From Urbifossiella sp043733485 (GTDB lineage Bacteria; Planctomycetota; Planctomycetia; Gemmatales; Gemmataceae): 37,326 nucleotides of DNA. The position numbers and the translations under genes were made by a program. The stretch covers positions 1 to 37,326 of the forward strand of contig JAYTGN010000096.1 of the NCBI GenBank assembly GCA_043733485.1, given 5' to 3'. Positions 32,560-37,326 of the stretch are shown piece by piece (position 1 is the stretch's first letter; every line of letters starts with the position of its first letter). The notes under the pieces are model-generated. The model made no database searches and was not told the origin of the DNA. It was given only the letters and a program-made list of their open reading frames with translations.

Positions 32560-32661
32560 CCCTGGGGGCGCGGGCGTCCCGCCCGCTGCCTGGGCTCCGA
32601 CTTGAATGTTCAGCGGCCTTGGGAAGGAAAGCCAGCGGGCGGGACGCCCGCGCTCCCAGGG
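32560..32661. repeat. 29-bp inverted repeat between convergent sco and rpiA
   Basis: Arms 32560-32588 and 32633-32661 match with one mismatch, very GC-rich (cgcgggcgtcccgcccgctg in the left arm). It starts three bases after the SCO stop, and the right arm covers the 3' end of rpiA. It could serve as a bidirectional transcript end. Confidence 0.85.
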
Positions 32662-33344
32662 AGGACGGCCCGCTCACGCACCTCGACCTTTCCACCTTCG
32701 TCTTCGATCAGCACGACATCGGCCATTCCCAGAAACAGTCCGGTTCCCACGACTCCCGGAATATCGCGGAGGCTCTTCTCGAGCGCGGCTGGGTCTTCAA
32801 TCGGTTCATCCAGAATCAAGTGCAAGATCGGATTCCCGTTATCGGAGATGAACCGCTCGCCGGTTGGAGTCAGGACCGGCTTGCACGAGTAGCCGAGTTC
32901 GGCGAAGCGCCTCGCACACAACGGCAAAGCGAATGACAGCACTTCAACGGGGAGCGCGCCGCGCCGGCCGAGGCGATCCACGAGTTTCTCGCGGACCTTG
33001 CGCGGGCCGATCAGGATCACGAGCTTGCGCGAAGCGGCCGCGACGATCTTCTCGCGGACCAGGGCGTTCCCGAACCCCTTGAGCAAGTTCAGATCCGGAT
33101 CCACTTCATCCGCACCGTCGAAGGTAATATCAATGGGGAGAGCGTCCGCGAGATCGACGAGCGGGATGCTGGCCTTCGCCGCGAGTGCGGCAGTATTCGC
33201 CGATGTGGGAACGCCGCGAACGTTGAGGCCGGCTCGAACGCGTTCGCCGAGTGCGGCAATGAACCGCTCCGAGGCCTGGCCCGATCCGAGGCCGAGGGTC
33301 ATGCCGTCGGCCACCATCGCCAGCGCTCGTTCGAAGTTGGTCAC
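32610..33344 (-). CDS. rpiA: Ribose-5-phosphate isomerase A
   Basis: A 244-residue protein with RpiA motifs: TLGLGSGQASERF (phosphate binding), DGADEVDPDLNLLKG with the active-site Asp residues, and NALVREKIVA with the catalytic Glu/Lys (here KGFGN in place of the usual KGGGG). It interconverts ribose-5-phosphate and ribulose-5-phosphate in the pentose phosphate pathway. The GTG at 33344 follows AGGAG. The last ~17 residues (SAGVPPAGFPSQGR) come from the palindromic repeat and extend past the normal end of the family. Confidence 0.9.
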   Translation of the reverse strand: MTNFERALAMVADGMTLGLGSGQASERFIAALGERVRAGLNVRGVPTSANTAALAAKASIPLVDLADALPIDITFDGADEVDPDLNLLKGFGNALVREKIVAAASRKLVILIGPRKVREKLVDRLGRRGALPVEVLSFALPLCARRFAELGYSCKPVLTPTGERFISDNGNPILHLILDEPIEDPAALEKSLRDIPGVVGTGLFLGMADVVLIEDEGGKVEVRERAVLPGSAGVPPAGFPSQGR

Positions 33345-33410
33345 GGATGGCTCCTGTTCCGATTGCCGCACCGATCGCATTCTAGCCGCTGACGTGTGAG
33401 GGGTAAGGCC

Positions 33411-34100
33411 ATGAGTTCCTCTGCGAAGATCATCGTGTTGACGGGTGCGACTCGCGGGCTGGGCCGCGCGCTCGTCTCGCAGTTCGTCGCGGCCGGGCAC
33501 ACGGTCATCGGATGCGGACGAAGTGCGAAGCACGTCGCGGAACTGACGGCGGCGTTTCCCGCGCCGCACTCGTTCACCGCGCTCGATGTCTGCAAGGCGG
33601 AGGCCGTGAAAACTTGGGCCGACGCGATGGTCGCCGCGTTCGGCCCGCCGGATTTGCTCATCAACAACGCCGCCGTGATGTGCGCACCGGCCCCGTTGTG
33701 GCAGGTGCCGGCGAAGGAATTCGATGCCGTGATCGACGTGAACATCAAGGGCGTGGCGAACGTGATCCGCGCCTTCGTTCCCGCGATGGTGGGCCGTAAG
33801 TCTGGGGTGATCGTGAACCTGTCGAGTGGCTGGGGCCGCAGCACCTCGCCCGATGTCGCGCCGTATTGTGCCTCGAAGTACGCGATTGAAGGCCTGACGC
33901 TCGCATTAGCTCAGGAGTTGCCTTCGGGCATGGCCGCGATTCCGCTCAACCCCGGCGTCATCGATACGGACATGCTGCGCCAGGCTTGGGCCGAGGGTGC
34001 CAGCGCTTACCCTAAGGCCGAGGCATGGGCGCAGCGCGCCGCACCGTTCATCCTCGGAATGGGAGCAAAGGACAACGGACGCTCGCTGAGCGCGAGTTGA
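33411..34100 (+). CDS. Short-chain dehydrogenase/reductase
   Basis: A 229-residue protein with the SDR layout: TGATRGLG nucleotide-binding turn (residues 12-19), GRS after the second strand (compatible with NADPH preference), NNAAVM, the catalytic Ser in NLSSGWG, and YCASKYA with the catalytic Tyr and Lys. The substrate cannot be told. The ATG at 33411 is preferred over the GTG at 33396, as GAGGGG lies eight bases before it. The gene at 34122 begins 21 bases after it, so they are probably co-transcribed. Confidence 0.9.
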   Translation: MSSSAKIIVLTGATRGLGRALVSQFVAAGHTVIGCGRSAKHVAELTAAFPAPHSFTALDVCKAEAVKTWADAMVAAFGPPDLLINNAAVMCAPAPLWQVPAKEFDAVIDVNIKGVANVIRAFVPAMVGRKSGVIVNLSSGWGRSTSPDVAPYCASKYAIEGLTLALAQELPSGMAAIPLNPGVIDTDMLRQAWAEGASAYPKAEAWAQRAAPFILGMGAKDNGRSLSAS

Positions 34101-34121
34101 ATTCTTTCGAGGAGAACTCTC

Positions 34122-35297
34122 ATGCCCAAGAAGATTGCCGCAGTCGTCACGGAGTATCGCCGCTGGTCGCACGCGGATGTGATCCTTCGCAACTTGCTCG
34201 ACGGCTACTCGCCGGACCAGAAGACGCGACCGGACATGGAACTGGTCTCGCTCTTTACGGATCAAGTGCCCAAGACCGACCTGAGCCGCGAGTTGGCCAA
34301 GAAGCACGGGTTCAAAATCTGCGACACCATTGCCGAGGCACTCACCCTCGGCACGAACACACTCGCCGTCGATGGCGTGATTTCGATCGGCGAACACGGC
34401 GACTACAAGACAAACGAAAAGGGCCAGCACCTCTACCCCCGAAGGCGATTCTTCGAGGAAATCGCGAAGGTCTTCGAGAAGACCGGACAATCCGTTCCTG
34501 CGTTCAACGACAAGCATCTCGCTGCAACCTGGGATGACGCGAAGTGGATGTACGACCGCGCTCGCAAACTGCTCGTGCCGTTCCTCGCCGGCTCATCCGT
34601 GCCCACGACTTGGAGAAAGCCCAAACTCGTACTTCCCAAGGGAAGTGAATTGCTCGGTGCCATTCAGATCGGCTATGCGGGCTTCGAGGCGTATGGGTTC
34701 CACGCGCTCGAAGGGATGCAGTGCATGGTCGAACGTCGCAAGGGAGGTGAGACCGGCGTGAAAGCCGTGACGGTTCACGATAACACGGCGATGGGGGAGG
34801 TGCTCGACCGGCACAAGTGGGTTGCGCCAGTTCTCGAAGCGGCACTCCAGCGCGTTCCAGAACACGCGAAGGAGGACGTTCGCATCGCGACGAGTCAGTC
34901 GAAAGAAGCGGCACTCATCGAGGTGGAATATCGCGATGGGTTCCGGGGCTTCGTGGTGATGGCCAACGGTTGGGTCAAGGAAGGCGAGGGTGGCCCGTTT
35001 GCTTTCGCGACGCAGATTAAGGGCGAGGCGAATCCGGTCTCGTGCCAGTTCTACTTGCAAGGCGTGGATCCGTTTTCGCACTTCGCGGAACTCACGAAGG
35101 CGATCGACTCGATGATGCGAACCGGGCACGCGCCGTACCCCGTGGAACGCACGCTGCTCACGACGGGGATTCTCGATGCGGCCATGACGAGCCGCTTCAA
35201 GAAGGGCGAACGCATCGCGACGTCGCACCTCGACATCAAGTACCAACCGACGGAATGGGGACCGGCGACGAGCCCGGTCCCGACCGACAAGAAGTGA
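34122..35297 (+). CDS. Conserved protein of unknown function
   Basis: A 391-residue soluble protein with a strong ribosome-binding site (GAGGAGA). No signal peptide or membrane segment is seen. The N-terminal part (KKIAAVVTEYRRWSHADVIL) has a beta-alpha start like a nucleotide-binding fold but without a GxGxxG motif. Later blocks include VDGVISIGEHGDY, VPAFNDKHLAA and YAGFEAYGFHALE, all rich in His, Asp and Glu, which could bind a metal or sugar. I recall similar proteins in planctomycetes annotated only as hypothetical. The downstream gene is convergent. Confidence 0.7.
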   Translation: MPKKIAAVVTEYRRWSHADVILRNLLDGYSPDQKTRPDMELVSLFTDQVPKTDLSRELAKKHGFKICDTIAEALTLGTNTLAVDGVISIGEHGDYKTNEKGQHLYPRRRFFEEIAKVFEKTGQSVPAFNDKHLAATWDDAKWMYDRARKLLVPFLAGSSVPTTWRKPKLVLPKGSELLGAIQIGYAGFEAYGFHALEGMQCMVERRKGGETGVKAVTVHDNTAMGEVLDRHKWVAPVLEAALQRVPEHAKEDVRIATSQSKEAALIEVEYRDGFRGFVVMANGWVKEGEGGPFAFATQIKGEANPVSCQFYLQGVDPFSHFAELTKAIDSMMRTGHAPYPVERTLLTTGILDAAMTSRFKKGERIATSHLDIKYQPTEWGPATSPVPTDKK

Positions 35298-35314
35298 GAA
35301 GTGAGGGGCACGGC

Positions 35315-36682
35315 TCAGGGCATCGCGACAACCTGCACTACGCCGGCCCGCCAGAGCTTTTCCACGAGTCGCTTGTATTCCACGTCCTGTAGGTCCCGCA
35401 TCATGCGGCGGCGAACCTCCAATTGAACCTTGTCGTCGAACGGCTTGATCCCGGCCACGTCGCGTTCGGCCACCTTCACGATGTGGTAACCGGCGGGCGT
35501 CTCGATCAACGTGCTCACTTGATTGGGATTGAGCGACCAGACCGTTGCTTCGAGGTCCATCGGTAGAATCTTGCCGCGTTCCGTTCCGGGTCCGACGCCG
35601 CCCGCGGGGCCGGCGAGGCCGTGATCGTACTTCTTGGAAAGGTCGACGAAGTCTTCGCCGGCCGCCGCGTGCTGCTGAATCGCAAGGGCGTAATCGTAGG
35701 CCGCCCGCTGCGTGTCGAACTTGTTAAAGCTGATGAAGATGCTCAGCCACTTCACGCGGTCCGCCGTGCGGAAGTCGTCCGGATGGGCATCGAAGTACTC
35801 GCGAATTTCGCTGAGGCCGATGCCCTTGTTCTTCTCGCGAAGCATGCTGCGGACGTACTCTTCGGCCATCATTTGCCGTTCGAGTTGCCGGCGGATGACG
35901 GGAATGGTGAGGCCTTGCGAGAGGAGGATCATCTTGAAGTCGTCGTCCGTTTCGGCGCGGTATCGCTTCTTGAAGTCGCGGAGTTGCCGATCGGCGGCCT
36001 TCCCGGCGAACTCCTTGATCTCCTCGATCACCTGGGCCTTGCTCGCCTTCTTGAGCTTGATGTACATTTCGTCGAGGATCAGTTCGCGCTCGATCGTCCG
36101 GCGCAGCTCCTCGGTGTAGACGGTCTTCTTCTTGGCGGCGTCTTCGATCAGTTGCTTGCCGCCGGGGCCGTCCACCAGCGAGGTGTACTCTTGCATCCGC
36201 TGGCGGCACGATTCCCAGACTTCTTCGTCGGTCACGATGTTCTTGTCGCCGACGTGAGCGACGATTTTGATTCGCGGTTCGCCGGCCGGAAGGATCGACT
36301 TCGCGATCGTGGGCTTCTCGGTGCGCTCGACCGTGAAGCCGGTTTGAACTGCGGACGTCGGCCCGGCGGGGGCGTTGGAAACCGGCAAGCCCACGATGGG
36401 GGAACCGGGAATGATCGGCTTCGATTCGGAGGGCGGGACGTTCGTCGCGTTCGATGGCGGTAGCGGCGCGAGAGGTCCGGCCGGCTCGCTCGGCATCTGC
36501 GGCCGGGCCACGGTCGGCGCGGTTTGGGCCTGCTTGGCGGCGTAGTCCGCGGCATTCTGGGCACGCAACTCCGAAACGGGCTTCTGATAGCCCGGCTCGG
36601 TCGGAGTCGAGGTACATCCCGCGACGATGGGCAGCAGCCCCACCAGGCGCATCCAACGACGGATCGGGTTCGTGGCGTCCAT
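35315..36682 (-). CDS. SurA/PpiC-type peptidyl-prolyl isomerase lipoprotein
   Basis: A 455-residue protein. The signal (MDATNPIRRWMRLVGLLPIVAGC) ends in a lipobox Cys at 23. A Pro/Ala/Ser-rich linker (about 30-135) is followed by a helical SurA-like N-domain (about 140-300) and a parvulin (PpiC) domain (about 315-410), with GGVGPGTERGKILPMDLE and TPAGYHIVKV as typical strands. It should fold outer-membrane or periplasmic proteins. The ATG at 36682 is preferred because the lipoprotein signal starts there; an in-frame start at 36736 would spoil it. Confidence 0.85.
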   Translation of the reverse strand: MDATNPIRRWMRLVGLLPIVAGCTSTPTEPGYQKPVSELRAQNAADYAAKQAQTAPTVARPQMPSEPAGPLAPLPPSNATNVPPSESKPIIPGSPIVGLPVSNAPAGPTSAVQTGFTVERTEKPTIAKSILPAGEPRIKIVAHVGDKNIVTDEEVWESCRQRMQEYTSLVDGPGGKQLIEDAAKKKTVYTEELRRTIERELILDEMYIKLKKASKAQVIEEIKEFAGKAADRQLRDFKKRYRAETDDDFKMILLSQGLTIPVIRRQLERQMMAEEYVRSMLREKNKGIGLSEIREYFDAHPDDFRTADRVKWLSIFISFNKFDTQRAAYDYALAIQQHAAAGEDFVDLSKKYDHGLAGPAGGVGPGTERGKILPMDLEATVWSLNPNQVSTLIETPAGYHIVKVAERDVAGIKPFDDKVQLEVRRRMMRDLQDVEYKRLVEKLWRAGVVQVVAMP

Positions 36683-36908
36683 GCCCACCCTTCCTAGTCC
36701 AACAGAGGTTGCCGAATCTACCGACTTTATCGGCATTCGCTTGCAGTGATTTCAGGAAACCCCGACATAACGATTTCCGAAATGGGTTCAAGTCGAAAGT
36801 GCCGGAAGGGATGTGCCAACGATTCATGGAGGCCGTAGCCCGGATCCGTCCCCTTCCCAACAGGCGATAGGATAAACGGCTCAAAACCGGCCGGTTCGGA
36901 CACGCACA
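36683..36908. other. Upstream region of the foldase gene, no gene seen
   Basis: This holds the leader of the leftward foldase gene. No open frame with a ribosome-binding site is supported. It runs into copy 2 of the 94-bp repeat. Confidence 0.4.
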
Positions 36909-37002
36909 GATTTCTTCACAAACCCCTTGAAATCAGCCATGAAACGGGTCAGGCTGCCAAAGTCCGTGTGACGAGAAGTGGCAATGTGGCAGCCTGACTA
37001 CC
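36909..37002. repeat. 94-bp dispersed repeat, copy 2 (first copy at 5942)
   Basis: An ungapped match to 5942-6035, in the same orientation, with the palindromic core at 36948-36959 and 36987-36998. The core and the 3' part are the best conserved. It lies 5' of the foldase gene, unlike copy 1, which lies between two gene ends. Confidence 0.75.
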
Positions 37003-37232
37003 CCAAGTCGCGCAAGACGAGTTCAATCCGGTCTTTAAGTTCTCCAAGGATCGTTGGTACACCCACCGGAAGCGAATGCGCGGAAGTTGGGGCAAGTGCG
37101 AGTTCTGCTCAGACTTTCCGGCTTCTTACGAATCTGACGGGCTTAACAGTTCCAGAAACTTTGCGGGTTGCAAGGCCAACCGACCGATGGAAGTGAGAGC
37201 AGTCGGTGGTTTACTCGCAGGAGCGGTCCGGC

Positions 37233-37326
37233 ATGAAACGCAACCGGGTCAAAGCAGTGGGCCTCGGGGTGGCCTTGTGGGCCGGGTACTTGCACGGGGA
37301 AGATGCGCCGCGCCCGGCACCGCCGG
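37233..37326 (+). CDS. Start of a possible exported protein, cut by the window end
   Basis: An ATG preceded by CAGGAG at usable spacing opens a frame that reads MKRNRVKAVGLGVALWAGYL and continues in frame to the window end. The basic start and hydrophobic stretch suggest a signal peptide. Only 31 codons are visible, so the product cannot be named. Confidence 0.5.
   Translation, partial: MKRNRVKAVGLGVALWAGYLHGEDAPRPAPP

Noticed and set aside
37003..37232. Possible coding stretch reading FNPVFKFSKDRWYTHRKR and onward
   Set aside because: No start codon or ribosome-binding site, no recognised family, and the frame fades into low-quality sequence.
1..37326. tRNA, rRNA or riboswitch genes
   Set aside because: I looked for cloverleaf and conserved rRNA or riboswitch segments by eye and found none, though without a covariance-model search small RNAs could be missed.

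Overview
The window is high-GC bacterial chromosome that looks like a planctomycete, most likely a Gemmataceae-type genome. The reasons are a DUF1559 pilin-like protein, an alternative complex III / caa3 oxidase operon with planctomycete-style subunits, a PQQ-like beta-propeller protein, many GTG and TTG starts, and many families of short palindromic repeats. The lineage is inferred from gene content; no rRNA or other marker gene is present.

Layout. 1-309: palindromic repeats. 304-1533: a decayed IS4-type transposase and a possible remnant of a DUF4143-type ATPase. 1710-5858 (+): a cluster of exported or membrane proteins: two DUF1573/ASH-like proteins, a 10-cysteine small secreted protein, a 327-residue membrane-anchored protein, a MauE-thioredoxin fusion and a DUF1559 protein. 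6048-8965 (-): a tightly overlapping operon of SpeD-like AdoMet decarboxylase, a tandem DUF4178 membrane protein, an unrecognised 59-residue membrane peptide and a DUF350 protein. 9411-10082 (+): a winged-helix-like protein. 10335-11669 (+): a PQQ-like beta-propeller. 11698-13351 (-): a DevB/HlyD-like membrane fusion protein and a DUF3307 protein.

13724-32557 (+) is the core of the window: one long respiratory operon. ActA-ActF form a quinol:cytochrome c oxidoreductase (alternative complex III). Next come an unnamed membrane protein, a SCO copper chaperone, an A2-type caa3 cytochrome c oxidase (CoxB with a fused cytochrome c domain, CoxA, CoxC, CoxD), a diheme cytochrome c, heme A synthase, heme O synthase and a second SCO protein. 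The set takes electrons from quinol to oxygen and includes the heme and copper supply for the oxidase. Most junctions overlap by 1-11 bases.

32610-36682 holds ribose-5-phosphate isomerase (-), a short-chain dehydrogenase (+), a conserved protein of unknown function (+) and a SurA/PpiC-type lipoprotein foldase (-). The window ends inside a possible small exported protein.

The most unusual feature is the density of palindromic elements. They sit in the operon's non-overlapping junctions and in places intrude into coding sequence: the stop codon of the 22774-23469 gene, the signal peptide of the second SCO protein, the N-terminus of the HlyD-like protein, the C-terminus of RpiA and the upstream region of coxD. 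The second point of interest is the pairing of a MauE-thioredoxin fusion with a 10-cysteine secreted peptide, which suggests a dedicated disulfide-forming system.
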